A DNA stretch of 64,000 nt from CAIPVR01 sp049316905. Its GTDB lineage: Bacteria > Actinomycetota > Acidimicrobiia > Acidimicrobiales > Microtrichaceae. Below are positions 43,738-52,599 of the stretch, piece after piece (position 1 is the stretch's first letter; every line of letters starts with the position of its first letter). A model generated the notes under the pieces. It had not been told where the DNA came from and made no database searches. It worked only from the letters and a program-made list of their open reading frames with translations. The stretch lies in contig JBMOJH010000004.1 in the NCBI GenBank assembly GCA_049316905.1, positions 1-64,000 on the forward strand. The letters run 5' to 3'. The position numbers and the translations under genes are program-made.

Positions 43738-45840
43738 GTGAGCGCCCCGCACCACCGGGCCGACGTGCAGGGGCTGCGTGCCGTGGCGGTCCTCCTCGTC
43801 GTGGCGTTCCACGTGGGCGGCAGCCCCATCGCCCAGACCCGCGCCGGCGCCGGCTGGGCCCTCGCCCGCAGCGGGTTCGTCGGCGTGGACGTCTTCTTCG
43901 TGATCTCCGGCTTCGTGATCACCGCGCTCCTGCTCCGGGGCGTCGACCGCGGCGAGGGCGTGCCGTTCCGCGACTTCTACGCGCGGCGGGCCCGGCGGAT
44001 CATGCCGGCCCTCGCGCTCATGACGACCGTTGTGCTCGTCGCGTGCGTCGTGGTCCTCGACCCCTTCGGCGCCCAGCAGTTCGCGGCGCGCACCGCCGTG
44101 GCCGCCAACGCGTTCGTGGCCAACGTGTACCTGTACCGCCACACCGGCTACTTCGACGCCAGCGCCGCGACGAACCCGTTCCTCCACACCTGGTCGCTCT
44201 CGGTGGAGGAGCAGACGTACCTCGTGCTCCCCGCCGCCCTGGCCCTCACGGTGTGGTTCGGCCGGCGCCGGCGACAATCCACGGGCTCGGCGGACCCGGA
44301 CCGCTCCTCGGCCGGCACGCCCGTGGCCGCGGTGGCGTCCGGCACCGCGATCGTGGCGGTCGCGTCGTTCGCGCTCGCGATGGCCCTGCACGCGGGCTGG
44401 CGACCGTTCGGGGTCGAGGCCCCGCAGCGCCTGGCGTTCCTGGCCGCGCCCACCCGCTGGTGGGAGTTCGCGGTGGGCGCACTCGTGGCCCTGGCCGTGC
44501 GGTCCGGCTCCCGGCCGGGCCGCGCCGCCGCCGCGGCGCTGGGCATCGGCGGGCTCGTCGTGGTGGTCGGCTCCGGCGTGCTGCTCGATCCCGGCGAGGC
44601 CTGGCCCTCGGCCTGGACCCTGGTGCCCGTGCTCGGCACCGCCGCGGTCATCCTGGCCGGCGCGTCCGGTCCGGCCGGGCGTCTCCTCTCGTGGCGGCCG
44701 CTCACGTGGCTCGGCGACCGGTCGTACGCCTGGTACCTGTGGCACTGGCCCGCGATCGTGCTGGCGGTGGCGGTCAGCCCCACCACGGCGTGGCTCCCGG
44801 CAGCCGCGGCCGTGGGGTCGCTGCTCCCGGCGTGGGCCTCCTACCGCTGGGTCGAGCGGCCGATCCGCGTGGCACCGCGGATCGTCGGCCGCCGGGCGGC
44901 GCTGCTCGGCGGCGGATGCGTGCTCATCACGCTGGTCGCCGCGGCCGCGGTGCTGTTCGGCGCCCGCGGCGGCTGGGGGCTCGAGGAGGCCGACGGCTGG
45001 TACGACCTGCCGAACGGCCGCAACGTCGGGTGCCACCAGTTCAACCGCGACGCCACCGGCGACTGGCCCGCGGAGGTGTGCACCACGCCGGCGACCGGTG
45101 CGGGCGGAGCGAACGGCAGCGCCGGTGGACGGGACACGGTCCTCGTGCTCGGCGACCTGCAGGCCGACGGGGTGGCCCCCGCGACCGTCGACGCCGCCGG
45201 TTCGCTCGGCTACCGGACCGGGCAGTGGAGCCGTTCGGGGTGCCCGTTCCTCACCCGCGCCCCCGTGCACGCGTCGGGCTGCGAGGAGTGGCAACGCCGG
45301 GCGTGGGAACTGGTCGAACGGGTGCGGCCAGCTGCGGTGGTGCTCGCGGCCGACGAGGCCGCCTACACCACGGCTGCCGCGCCGGAGGAGGAACTGGCCG
45401 GACCCGGCGGCGGCCACCCCGGCTCCACCGACGCGGCGGTGCGGTCCTGGGCCGGGGCGCTCGACGGCACGCTCGAACGGCTGCGTGGCCTCGGCGTGGG
45501 TGCCGTGGTGGTGGGTGGCGCGCCCGACCTCGGGTCGTCCTTCCCCCGTGACCGCCAGTCGCTGCTCGACCCGGACCCCCCGCTGCCCACCGTCGACCGG
45601 CGTGACGCGGAACGCCGGCGCGCCGACGTCTGGCGCGCCCAGCAGGACGTGGTGGACCGGGATCCCGGGGCCGCCCTCGTGGACCCGGTGCCGTTGCTGT
45701 GCACCCCGCGGTGCGACGCGGTGGCCGACGGGAGATGGCGCTTCTACGAGCGCAACCAGCTGACGAACGCGGGCAGCGCGGTGCTCACCGGCGAACTCCG
45801 CCGGGCGCTCGAACGGGTGACCTCGCCCGGCACCGGCTGA
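43738..45840 (+). CDS. OafA/YrhL-type acyltransferase with degenerate SGNH-like domain
   Basis: The 700-residue membrane protein has an Acyl_transf_3 domain with about ten helices (about 8-400). Motifs are LRAVAVLLVVAFHVGG, the GVDVFFVISGFVI strand and HTWSLSVEEQTYLV. The C-terminal periplasmic part (about 470-695) resembles the SGNH hydrolase partner that passes acyl groups to cell-surface glycans. The nucleophile block reads G-D-L-Q (about 472) instead of Gly-Asp-Ser-His, and the last block E-R-N-Q (about 671) instead of Asp-X-X-His. The SGNH half may be inactive. GTG 43738 lies 6 nt after CACCAT (43726-43731). Confidence 0.88.
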   Translation: MSAPHHRADVQGLRAVAVLLVVAFHVGGSPIAQTRAGAGWALARSGFVGVDVFFVISGFVITALLLRGVDRGEGVPFRDFYARRARRIMPALALMTTVVLVACVVVLDPFGAQQFAARTAVAANAFVANVYLYRHTGYFDASAATNPFLHTWSLSVEEQTYLVLPAALALTVWFGRRRRQSTGSADPDRSSAGTPVAAVASGTAIVAVASFALAMALHAGWRPFGVEAPQRLAFLAAPTRWWEFAVGALVALAVRSGSRPGRAAAAALGIGGLVVVVGSGVLLDPGEAWPSAWTLVPVLGTAAVILAGASGPAGRLLSWRPLTWLGDRSYAWYLWHWPAIVLAVAVSPTTAWLPAAAAVGSLLPAWASYRWVERPIRVAPRIVGRRAALLGGGCVLITLVAAAAVLFGARGGWGLEEADGWYDLPNGRNVGCHQFNRDATGDWPAEVCTTPATGAGGANGSAGGRDTVLVLGDLQADGVAPATVDAAGSLGYRTGQWSRSGCPFLTRAPVHASGCEEWQRRAWELVERVRPAAVVLAADEAAYTTAAAPEEELAGPGGGHPGSTDAAVRSWAGALDGTLERLRGLGVGAVVVGGAPDLGSSFPRDRQSLLDPDPPLPTVDRRDAERRRADVWRAQQDVVDRDPGAALVDPVPLLCTPRCDAVADGRWRFYERNQLTNAGSAVLTGELRRALERVTSPGTG

Positions 45841-45841
45841 G

Positions 45842-45861
45842 CCGGTCCGCCGCCGGACCGG
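45842..45861. terminator. Terminator-like hairpin between convergent genes
   Basis: CCGGTCCG pairs perfectly with CGGACCGG around a CCGC loop, starting 2 nt after the acyltransferase stop. Just after it, a 15-bp near-identical direct repeat (GACCGGCTCACTCGG then GACCGGCTCATTCGG, 45861-45890) runs into the convergent gene. It lacks a T-tract. Confidence 0.6.
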
Positions 45862-45882
45862 ACCGGCTCACTCGGGACCGGC

Positions 45883-48219
45883 TCATTCGGGACAGCGGGG
45901 CCGCGCGGCGGCGCCGACCCCGGGGTTGTTGAGGAAGTACTCGTCCCGCGGATGCAGGTCGCGGTTGAGTTCGTCCTCCGGCGGCACCGGTGCCGACGGA
46001 TCGCACGCGGCCGAGATCGTCGACAGGGCCCGCCACAGGCGCTCACGATCGCCCGCCGGTACGGCGGCCTCGTCGAAGCGCCGCCGCAGGCGTTGCGGGT
46101 CCAGGTCGAGTGGCTCGTTGGAGGCCACCACGAAACGGGACCCGTTGTAGGCACCGACCTCCACCACCGCCACGTGGGGGAAGACCGCCTGCACCGAGTT
46201 GAGCACCCGCCCGTTCGGGATCCAGGTGGCCATCACGCCGTCGGGGGCGAGCCGGTCGCGGATCAGCCGGTAGTACTCCACGGAGAAGGTGTTGCCGCTG
46301 GCCGAGGAGGTGGTGCGCATGGTGTCGGTGACGACGACGTCGAGGTCGGGGCGGTCCCCGGACTGCAGCGCGGTCCGGCCATCGCCCGTACGCAGCGTCG
46401 ACCGGGGGTCCGCGAGCATCGAGGCGAGCTCGGGTCGACCGGGGGCGAGGCGGCGCAGCAGCCGAGCGATCCCGCCGCACAGCTCCACGGTGTCCACCCG
46501 GCGCACCTGGGGATCGGCCAGCACGCCGGCGGTGGTGGACCCCGCGCCGAGGCCCACCACGAGGGCTCGCGACGGGTCGTCGGCCACCAACGCCGGGGTG
46601 AGGCCGACCAGCACGTGGAAGTCGTCGAACGGGTAGCCGTTCTGGCTCGCCCCGTTGATATGAAGCTGTGCCGAGCGGTCACCGAAGACCTTGACCACCG
46701 TTCCGCAGGACCGGTCGTCGTCCACCAGGAACTCCGCGGTCCGGGAGCCGTCGTGGAGGAAGGACCAGAGCTGTCGGGTGCCGGGCATGCCGGCCACCAG
46801 CAGCGCAACGACCGCAACGCCCACCGCGGCGAACGCGGTTGACGCACCCGAGCGCCGATCCTCCGCCGGCGGTCGGGTCAGGAGGGCTGCCGCCACCACG
46901 ACCGCCACGAGCGCGGCGGCCAGCACCCGGGCCGTGCCCCCCGTGCCCAGGCGGTCGAGCAGCACCAGGCCCGTGAGCAGCGTCCCCCCGACGTTCCCGG
47001 CGAACTGCGCGGCGCCGAGCAACCCCGTGCGTCGACCGAGGGACCGCAGGTCGCGGGTCACCAGCGCCTGGGCGAAGGGCAGGGCCGCGCCCATGCACAC
47101 CACCGGCAGCGCCATCAGCACCAGCGGCACCACCACCGTGACCAGCACCGCCGGTGCCAGCTCGATCCCGCCGAAGCCCGCGGCGAGACCATCGGTGTTG
47201 AACCAGTCGCGCAGCGGATCCCACAGCGGGGTGAGCGGCACCACGCGGATGAGCACGACCCAGCAGAGGGCCGACACGCCGGCCACCGCCAGTTGCATGC
47301 CGAGGAACCAGCGGCGACGGTCCACCACCCGACGGACCAGCCGGCTCCCCACCGCGGCGCCGAGCGACCACAGTGTGAGGTAGCCGGCCAGGACGTACGG
47401 GAAGGAGTAGGCGTTCGACCGCATGGCCGCGTCGACCACGCGGAAGAACACGGTCTGCAGGCCCAACGCCACCGCCCCGGTGACCATGACGACCACGAGC
47501 CACGGCCACACCCGTGCGGGCGCACCGGCACCCGTCGACGCCCGTGCCGGCTCCGCAGGGGTGGGCACGGTCGGCGCCGGGCCGGCCTCCGTCACGTCAT
47601 CGAGCGCACCGGCCCGGAACGCCCCCGTGGTCAGGAGGGCGGCGGCCCCGTAGGCCCCGCCGGCCAGCCAGGTCGCCGGCGCCATGCCGAACGTGCCCAC
47701 CAGGTACCAGCCGGTGACGATGGCCCCCGCAGCCCCGCCGAGGGTGTTCACGGCCACCAGCCGGCCCACGGCGGCACCGGCCACGGCCGGATCGGCCACC
47801 ACCGCGCGCACCAGGAGCGGCAGCGTGGCCCCCATCAGGACGGTCGGCACGGCGACCACGGCGAAGGTCACGGCGAACTGCACCCACGGCGCAGCCGCCA
47901 CCGGCACGGCGCGGGTGAGCACCGGCACGCTCACCAGCGCCAGCGCGCTCACCCCGGCGGTGAGGCCCACGAACGCCGATGCCGAGCGGCGCGCCCCCAA
48001 CCGGTCGGCCAGCGCACCCCCGAGCGCGCTGCCGAGGCCCAGTCCGAAGAGGAACGCGGCCACCGTGAGGGTGGTGGCGAGGAGGTCCACACCGGAGCGC
48101 AGCGCCAGGACGCGCTGCCAGGTGACCTGCAGCCCGAGTGCCCCCGCCCCGGTGAGCGCGACCACCGGGTAGACCACCGAAGAGGCCGCCACCTCACCGG
48201 ACCGCCCGCCGCCCCTCAC
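45883..48219 (-). CDS. MFS-like membrane domain fused to spermidine-synthase-like methyltransferase fold
   Basis: The 778-residue protein has about 12-14 membrane helices (about 1-500) and a cytoplasmic spermidine-synthase-like domain (about 520-765). The latter has GLGAGSTTAGVL for the nucleoside ligand, an acidic residue in VDTVELCGGI, and VVVTDTMRTT with SVEYYRLIRDRL, close to the family Asp-X-X motif, while the putrescine-binding pattern is only partly kept. Such fusions are common in actinobacteria and their substrate is unknown. GTG 48219 lies 7 nt after TAACCT (48232-48227). The frame is open upstream but no better start is visible. Confidence 0.83.
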   Translation of the reverse strand: MRGGGRSGEVAASSVVYPVVALTGAGALGLQVTWQRVLALRSGVDLLATTLTVAAFLFGLGLGSALGGALADRLGARRSASAFVGLTAGVSALALVSVPVLTRAVPVAAAPWVQFAVTFAVVAVPTVLMGATLPLLVRAVVADPAVAGAAVGRLVAVNTLGGAAGAIVTGWYLVGTFGMAPATWLAGGAYGAAALLTTGAFRAGALDDVTEAGPAPTVPTPAEPARASTGAGAPARVWPWLVVVMVTGAVALGLQTVFFRVVDAAMRSNAYSFPYVLAGYLTLWSLGAAVGSRLVRRVVDRRRWFLGMQLAVAGVSALCWVVLIRVVPLTPLWDPLRDWFNTDGLAAGFGGIELAPAVLVTVVVPLVLMALPVVCMGAALPFAQALVTRDLRSLGRRTGLLGAAQFAGNVGGTLLTGLVLLDRLGTGGTARVLAAALVAVVVAAALLTRPPAEDRRSGASTAFAAVGVAVVALLVAGMPGTRQLWSFLHDGSRTAEFLVDDDRSCGTVVKVFGDRSAQLHINGASQNGYPFDDFHVLVGLTPALVADDPSRALVVGLGAGSTTAGVLADPQVRRVDTVELCGGIARLLRRLAPGRPELASMLADPRSTLRTGDGRTALQSGDRPDLDVVVTDTMRTTSSASGNTFSVEYYRLIRDRLAPDGVMATWIPNGRVLNSVQAVFPHVAVVEVGAYNGSRFVVASNEPLDLDPQRLRRRFDEAAVPAGDRERLWRALSTISAACDPSAPVPPEDELNRDLHPRDEYFLNNPGVGAAARPRCPE

Positions 48220-48270
48220 GACGGCGAGGTTAGCGGCGACCGCCCCCGGAGCGGCAGCTACCCTCCGGCG

Positions 48271-49206
48271 GTGCCCCATCCCCGCCGCCTCCGGTTCGCC
48301 GTCGAGTTGCACCAGCCCTTCGCCGACAGGAGCTGGGCCGACACGGCCAGGGAGGCCGAACAGCTCGGCTACGCCACGGCGTTCTTCCCGGACCACTTCG
48401 ACGAGGGACCCGGTCCGCTGGTGGGCATGGCACTGTGCGCCGCGGCCACCAGCGAGCTCTCCGTCGGAGCCCTCGTGCTCGACTGCGACTACCGCCACCC
48501 CGTCGTGGTGGCCCGGGAGCTCGCCACGCTGGATGCCGAGTTCCCCGGCCGCCTCGAGGTGGGCCTCGGCGCCGGGTGGAAGGCCTGGGACTACGCAGCC
48601 GCGGGCATCCCGATGGACCGCCCGGGCGTGCGGGTCTCGCGGATGATGGAGCACCTGCAGGTTCTCCGCGGGCTGTGGTCCGAGGGGCCGTTCTCGTTCG
48701 AGGGCGAGCACTACCGGATCGACGCACTCGACGGCACCCCCGCCCCTGCCCGCCCGGGCGGCCCGCCGATCCTCATCGGCGGTGGAGCGCCGCGCCTGCT
48801 GCGCTTCGCGGGCGCCCAGGCCGACATCGTCGGGGTGAACGCGTCGATCCACTCCGGTGAGATCGACACCGACGCCGCGCACGACGGACTGCCCGAGCGC
48901 ATCGACGAGAAGGTCGGCTGGGTCCGGGAGGGGGCGGGCGACCGCTTCGACGACCTCGAGCTCAACGCATGGCTCGCGGTGGCCCAACTCACCGACGACC
49001 CGTCCGTCCCGGCGATGATCGCCGAGCTGTTCGCCACCGACGAGGCCTCCCTGCGCTCGTCACCCCTGGCCCTCGTGGGCACCGAGGGCGAGGTGGAGGA
49101 GCAGCTGCTCGCCCGCCGGGACCGCTGGGGGTACTCGTACCACGTGGTCCCCGGCGACTCGGCCCACGACTTCGCACCCCTCGTGCAGCGGCTCACCGGA
49201 GCCTGA
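48271..49206 (+). CDS. LLM-class F420-dependent oxidoreductase (TIGR03621-like)
   Basis: The 311-residue enzyme has a luciferase-like TIM barrel: the N-terminal LRFAVELHQPF strand, YATAFFPDHFD, LVLDCDYRHPVVVARELATLD, RLEVGLGAGW and GGPPILIGGGAPRLL. These motifs fit the F420-dependent rather than the FMN-dependent branch, consistent with cofC elsewhere in the window. The substrate is unknown. GTG 48271 lies 6 nt after TACCCT (48259-48264). It is divergent from the MFS-fusion gene. Confidence 0.9.
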   Translation: MPHPRRLRFAVELHQPFADRSWADTAREAEQLGYATAFFPDHFDEGPGPLVGMALCAAATSELSVGALVLDCDYRHPVVVARELATLDAEFPGRLEVGLGAGWKAWDYAAAGIPMDRPGVRVSRMMEHLQVLRGLWSEGPFSFEGEHYRIDALDGTPAPARPGGPPILIGGGAPRLLRFAGAQADIVGVNASIHSGEIDTDAAHDGLPERIDEKVGWVREGAGDRFDDLELNAWLAVAQLTDDPSVPAMIAELFATDEASLRSSPLALVGTEGEVEEQLLARRDRWGYSYHVVPGDSAHDFAPLVQRLTGA

Positions 49207-49244
49207 GCGCCGCTGGTACCCTCCGCCCTGAAGGGGGTTCGGCG

Positions 49245-50705
49245 ATGCGGACAGCTGGGCGGGTTGACGGACGACGACGCGCGGCGGTCGCCGCGCTCAC
49301 GGCCACGATGATCGCTGCGGCGCTCCTGGCCGCGGCGTGCTCCTCGCCGCCGCTCGTGACCTTCCCGTCCGGGTCGGGCGTCATCACCCCCGCCCGGGCC
49401 GACGTGGTGGGCCCCCTCACCCTGCGGGGTCGCGACCTCCTCGACGCCGAGGGCCGCGTGGTCCTGATCCACGGCACGAACGTCGTCACCAAGTCACCTC
49501 CGTTCCACGCGACCGCCGACGGGGCCCTGGCCCCCGCGCAGCTCGCGGCCATGCGCCGCGACGGGCTCAACGGCGTGCGCCTCGGCGTGTGGCCCGCGGC
49601 ACTGATGCCTGCGCCGGGCGTGGTCGACACCGCGTACCTGGAGGAGATCGCGGCGAACGTCGCCACCCTGACCGACGCGGGCATGTGGGTGTTGCTCGAC
49701 CTGCACCAGGACGTGTTCACCGGCATGCCCGCCTGGGCCACCACGCCGGAGGCCGCGGCGCTGCCCGACCTGGTCGGCGGGGCCGAAGGGGCCTCGTGGG
49801 CGCTGGCGTACGCCTCGCCCCGGTCCCTGCGACAGTGGGACGACTGGTGGGCGCAGGTGCCGGTGGCCGGCGGTCGCAGCGCGATCGACTGGTACGGCGA
49901 CGGCGTGGCCGCCCTCGCGTCCCGCTTCCGCGACGAGCCGAACGTGATCGGCATCGACCCGCTCAACGAGCCCTTCGCCGGCAGCGCCTTCCTCGACTGC
50001 GTGGGCACGTGCGGCGACCGCTACCGGGCCGTGGAGGCGATGCACCGCTCGTTCACCGACAAGGTCCGGGCGGTCGCCCCGGCGATGAACATGTGGTGGG
50101 AGCCCTTCACCATCGGCACCCCGTTCCCCGGCACGCCCGACCCGGGCCCCGGCGTGGGCCACAACTTCCACGCCTACTGCCTGGGCACCGACTCCGGGAA
50201 GCCCGAGCAGCCCCCGGCGGAGGCGTCGGCCCTCTGCGACGGACTGTTCACCTCCATCTTCGACGCGGCCGACGACCTGCGCGCCCGTTGGGACGCACCG
50301 GCGATGCTCACCGAGTTCGGCGCCTCCGCGAGCCCGCTCAACAGCACCCGCACCACGCAGATCGCCGATGAGCGTCTCATCTCGTGGTTCCACTGGGCGT
50401 GGGGGAACTACCCCGAGGTCGTCCGCACCAACCTGGTCCGCACCTCCGCCCAGGCCACGGCCGGCACCCCGACGCTGCAACGCTTCGACCCGGCCACCGG
50501 CGCCTACGAACTTCGCTTCACTCCGGACCCGTCGGTGACGGCGCCCACGTCGATCATCGCCCCCACCGAGGTGTACCCCGCCGGCTACGCGGTGGCAGTC
50601 GACGGCGGCACGGTCACCTCCCCGGCCGCCGCCGGCCGCATCACCGTGGCCGCCGATCCCGGTGCCACCTCGGTGGTGGTGCGGGTGACGCGGCGCACGC
50701 CATAG
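49245..50705 (+). CDS. GH5 endoglycoceramidase-like lipoprotein
   Basis: The 486-residue protein has a lipoprotein signal ending in LLAAAC (Cys about 29). A GH5 barrel follows: GTNVVTKSPPF, RLGVWPAALMP, LLDLHQDVF, the acid/base Glu in PLNEPF (Glu about 242) and the nucleophile Glu in MLTEFGAS (about 357). The LHQDVF and HAYCLG features recall endoglycoceramidases, which cut glycans from glycosphingolipids. A C-terminal beta-sandwich (about 400-486) closes it. ATG 49245 follows GAAGGGGG. TACCCT (49217-49222) may be the -10. A general cellulase is the alternative. Confidence 0.82.
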   Translation: MRTAGRVDGRRRAAVAALTATMIAAALLAAACSSPPLVTFPSGSGVITPARADVVGPLTLRGRDLLDAEGRVVLIHGTNVVTKSPPFHATADGALAPAQLAAMRRDGLNGVRLGVWPAALMPAPGVVDTAYLEEIAANVATLTDAGMWVLLDLHQDVFTGMPAWATTPEAAALPDLVGGAEGASWALAYASPRSLRQWDDWWAQVPVAGGRSAIDWYGDGVAALASRFRDEPNVIGIDPLNEPFAGSAFLDCVGTCGDRYRAVEAMHRSFTDKVRAVAPAMNMWWEPFTIGTPFPGTPDPGPGVGHNFHAYCLGTDSGKPEQPPAEASALCDGLFTSIFDAADDLRARWDAPAMLTEFGASASPLNSTRTTQIADERLISWFHWAWGNYPEVVRTNLVRTSAQATAGTPTLQRFDPATGAYELRFTPDPSVTAPTSIIAPTEVYPAGYAVAVDGGTVTSPAAAGRITVAADPGATSVVVRVTRRTP

Positions 50706-50715
50706 CGTCCGGGGC

Positions 50716-51528
50716 GTGAGCCTCCCGACCCCCTCCCCCACGACCACCGCGCTCGTCACGGGCACCTCCTCCGGCATCGGCGTGGAGATCGCCCGCGGTC
50801 TGGTGCGGCGCGGCCACGGCGTCACGCTCCTCGCCCGCCGGACCGACCGCCTCGAGGAGCTCGCCACCGACCTCCGTCGCCAGGGCGTGCGGGTCGAGGT
50901 GCTCGCCCGCGACCTCGCCGATGCCGCGGGCCGGGCCACCATCGCGGACGAGCTCGCGGAGCGTGGCCTCGCCGTGTCGGTGCTCGTGAACAACGCCGGG
51001 ATCTCCACCCTCGGCCCGGTGCACCGCAGCGACCCGGCCGAGGAGCTGCGGATGGTCGAGGTGGACGTGGCCGCGGTGGTCGACCTCTGCAGCCGCTTCG
51101 TGCCGGGCATGGTGGAGCGCGGTGCCGGAGCGGTGCTCAACGTGGCGTCCACCGCGTCGTTCCAGCCGCTGCCGGGCCAGGCGGGCTACGGGGCGTCGAA
51201 GGCGTTCGTGCGCTCCTACACCGAGGCGCTCGCGGTGGAGCTGCGCGGCACCGGCGTGCACGCCACCGTGCTGTGCCCCGGCCCGGTGGAGACGGAGTTC
51301 GGCGACGTGGCCGGCTTCGACGCCGACGCCACGAAGGAGACGCTGCCGTCGTTCATGTGGGAGACGCCGCAGGCCGTGGCCGACGTGGGGCTCCACGCCC
51401 TGGCCGCCGGGCGCACGGTCGCCATCCCGGGGCCGGCGAACCGCGTGCTGGCGATGGCCTCGTACCTCACCCCGAAGCGCCTGCTCCTGCCGTTGCTGGC
51501 CAGCCAGCACCCCGGCCTGAAGGACTGA
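50716..51528 (+). CDS. SDR family oxidoreductase
   Basis: The 270-residue classical SDR has the cofactor motif TGTSSGIGVEIARGL, an Arg-rich stretch after the second strand favouring NADPH (LLARRTDRL), VNNAGIST, a catalytic Ser in NVASTASF and YGASK with Tyr and Lys. The C-terminal region (FMWETPQAVADVGLHAL) is typical of actinobacterial members. GTG 50716 is 7 nt after TAGCGT (50703-50708). It follows the GH5 gene by 10 bp but has its own promoter. Confidence 0.9.
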   Translation: MSLPTPSPTTTALVTGTSSGIGVEIARGLVRRGHGVTLLARRTDRLEELATDLRRQGVRVEVLARDLADAAGRATIADELAERGLAVSVLVNNAGISTLGPVHRSDPAEELRMVEVDVAAVVDLCSRFVPGMVERGAGAVLNVASTASFQPLPGQAGYGASKAFVRSYTEALAVELRGTGVHATVLCPGPVETEFGDVAGFDADATKETLPSFMWETPQAVADVGLHALAAGRTVAIPGPANRVLAMASYLTPKRLLLPLLASQHPGLKD

Positions 51529-51606
51529 CCGCTCGCGGGTCGGGCGATCGCGGGCTGCACCCGGGAGCGGAGGGTGGGCGACGAGGTGCAGGGCCGGCCG
51601 GGAACG

Positions 51607-51636
51607 ACGACAGCCCTGCGTGAGCAGGGCTGTCGT
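51607..51636. terminator. Hairpin downstream of the tRNA pair
   Basis: ACGACAGCCCTGC pairs perfectly over 13 bp with GCAGGGCTGTCGT around a GTGA loop. On the minus strand it lies 6 nt after the 3' end of tRNA-Glu and is followed by only a short TCC-rich tail. It probably ends tRNA transcription and SDR read-through. Confidence 0.7.
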
Positions 51637-51642
51637 GCGGTG

Positions 51643-51715
51643 CACCCCCAACGGGATTCGAACCCGTGCCGCCACCTTGAGAGGGTGGTGTCCTAGGCCA
51701 CTAGACGATGGGGGC
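51643..51715 (-). tRNA. tRNA-Glu (anticodon CTC)
   Basis: A complete cloverleaf of 73 nt can be folded from the minus strand: acceptor GCCCCCA / TGGGGGT, D arm, anticodon stem with loop bases reading CTC, a GGTTCGAATC T loop and discriminator G. CCA is not encoded. It is 41 nt downstream of tRNA-Gln and should be cotranscribed with it. Confidence 0.96.
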
Positions 51716-51756
51716 CTGATGTACGCCGCACCCGAGGGCGCTGCGATCTTGTCGAG

Positions 51757-51828
51757 CTCGGGGGGGAGGACTCGAACCCCCAATAACTGGACCAGAACCA
51801 GTTGTGTTGCCGATTACACCACCCCCGA
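51757..51828 (-). tRNA. tRNA-Gln (anticodon CTG)
   Basis: A 72-nt cloverleaf on the minus strand has acceptor TCGGGGG / CCCCCGA, D arm with GTGTAATCGGCAACAC, anticodon loop TTCTGGT (anticodon CTG), a G-rich T stem with one G-T pair, T loop TTCGAGT and discriminator G. CCA is not encoded. Confidence 0.96.
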
Positions 51829-51859
51829 AAGGCAGTGCCGCCCCGGAGGGCGCCGGGAG

Positions 51860-51865
51860 AGACTA
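51860..51865 (-). promoter_or_regulatory. Candidate -10 of the tRNA-Gln/tRNA-Glu unit
   Basis: TAGTCT on the minus strand (51865-51860) lies 31 nt before the mature 5' end of tRNA-Gln. TTGTGG about 19 nt further upstream is a possible -35. The short leader would be removed by RNase P. Confidence 0.45.
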
Positions 51866-51915
51866 GCCGAGCCGCCGCGATCGGCCACAACCTGACAACG
51901 GCCCCGGGGCGCCGC

Positions 51916-52599
51916 TCAGGTGGGCGCGTGACGGAGCATCCGGCCGTAGCCGAGCACCTCTCCGACGGCCACGAGACCGGTCTCGCGGACGAGGTCACCC
52001 GATGACGCCGACACGCCCGACGCGGCCACCCGGGCGTCGAGGCCGAGCTCGCCGGCGATGCCCTGCAGCCGGCGGAGGTGGTATCCGTCGGACACGAGCG
52101 TGACGGTGCGGTCGCCGTCCGCGGCGAGCACCCGGCTGGCCGCAGCGAGCGACTCGTAGGTGCTCGTGCCGTCGTCGACGATCACCAGGGCCGAGCGCGG
52201 CACGCCCTGCTCGGCGAGGTACCGGTACCCGGCGTAGGCCTCGGTGAAGCGGTCGCCCGGCTGCTTGGAGCCCGTGAGCACCACGCGCCGGACCACGCCG
52301 GCGTCGTAGAGGCGGTGGGCCTCGTCGAGCCGGGCCCGCAGCACCGGCGACGGGCGCCCGTTCCACTGCGCGGCGCCCAGCACGACCGCGGCGTCGGTGC
52401 GGGTGCGGTCCTCGGCCCCGGCGGTGACCACGACCTGGGCGAAGGTGACGGCGAGGTAGCCGAGCACCACCACGACGGCGAGCGCGACGATCCGCCGCCC
52501 CCACCGGCGACGCCGGCGGGGTGGATCAGCCGGGACCGTCCGGCGTGGGTTCGCCGAGACGGTCCCGGGCGGATCGGAGACGGCGGAGTGTCTCGTCAC
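51916..52599 (-). CDS. YdcF/SanA-type (DUF218) membrane protein
   Basis: The 227-residue protein has a basic N-terminus, one membrane helix (about 37-58) and an extracytoplasmic DUF218 domain with DAAVVLGAAQWNGRPSPVLRAR, RVVLTGSKQPGDRFTEA, DDGTSTYESL and VSDGYHLRR. These are the family blocks of ElyC/SanA/YdcF proteins linked to envelope integrity. GTG 52599 is the only reasonable start and lies inside the end of gltX (74-nt overlap), so it depends on gltX transcription. Confidence 0.87.
   Translation of the reverse strand: MTRHSAVSDPPGTVSANPRRTVPADPPRRRRRWGRRIVALAVVVVLGYLAVTFAQVVVTAGAEDRTRTDAAVVLGAAQWNGRPSPVLRARLDEAHRLYDAGVVRRVVLTGSKQPGDRFTEAYAGYRYLAEQGVPRSALVIVDDGTSTYESLAAASRVLAADGDRTVTLVSDGYHLRRLQGIAGELGLDARVAASGVSASSGDLVRETGLVAVGEVLGYGRMLRHAPT

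Noticed and set aside
51620..51895. A 91-residue plus-strand frame over the tRNA genes
   Set aside because: It is antisense to two complete tRNA cloverleaves and has no protein features.
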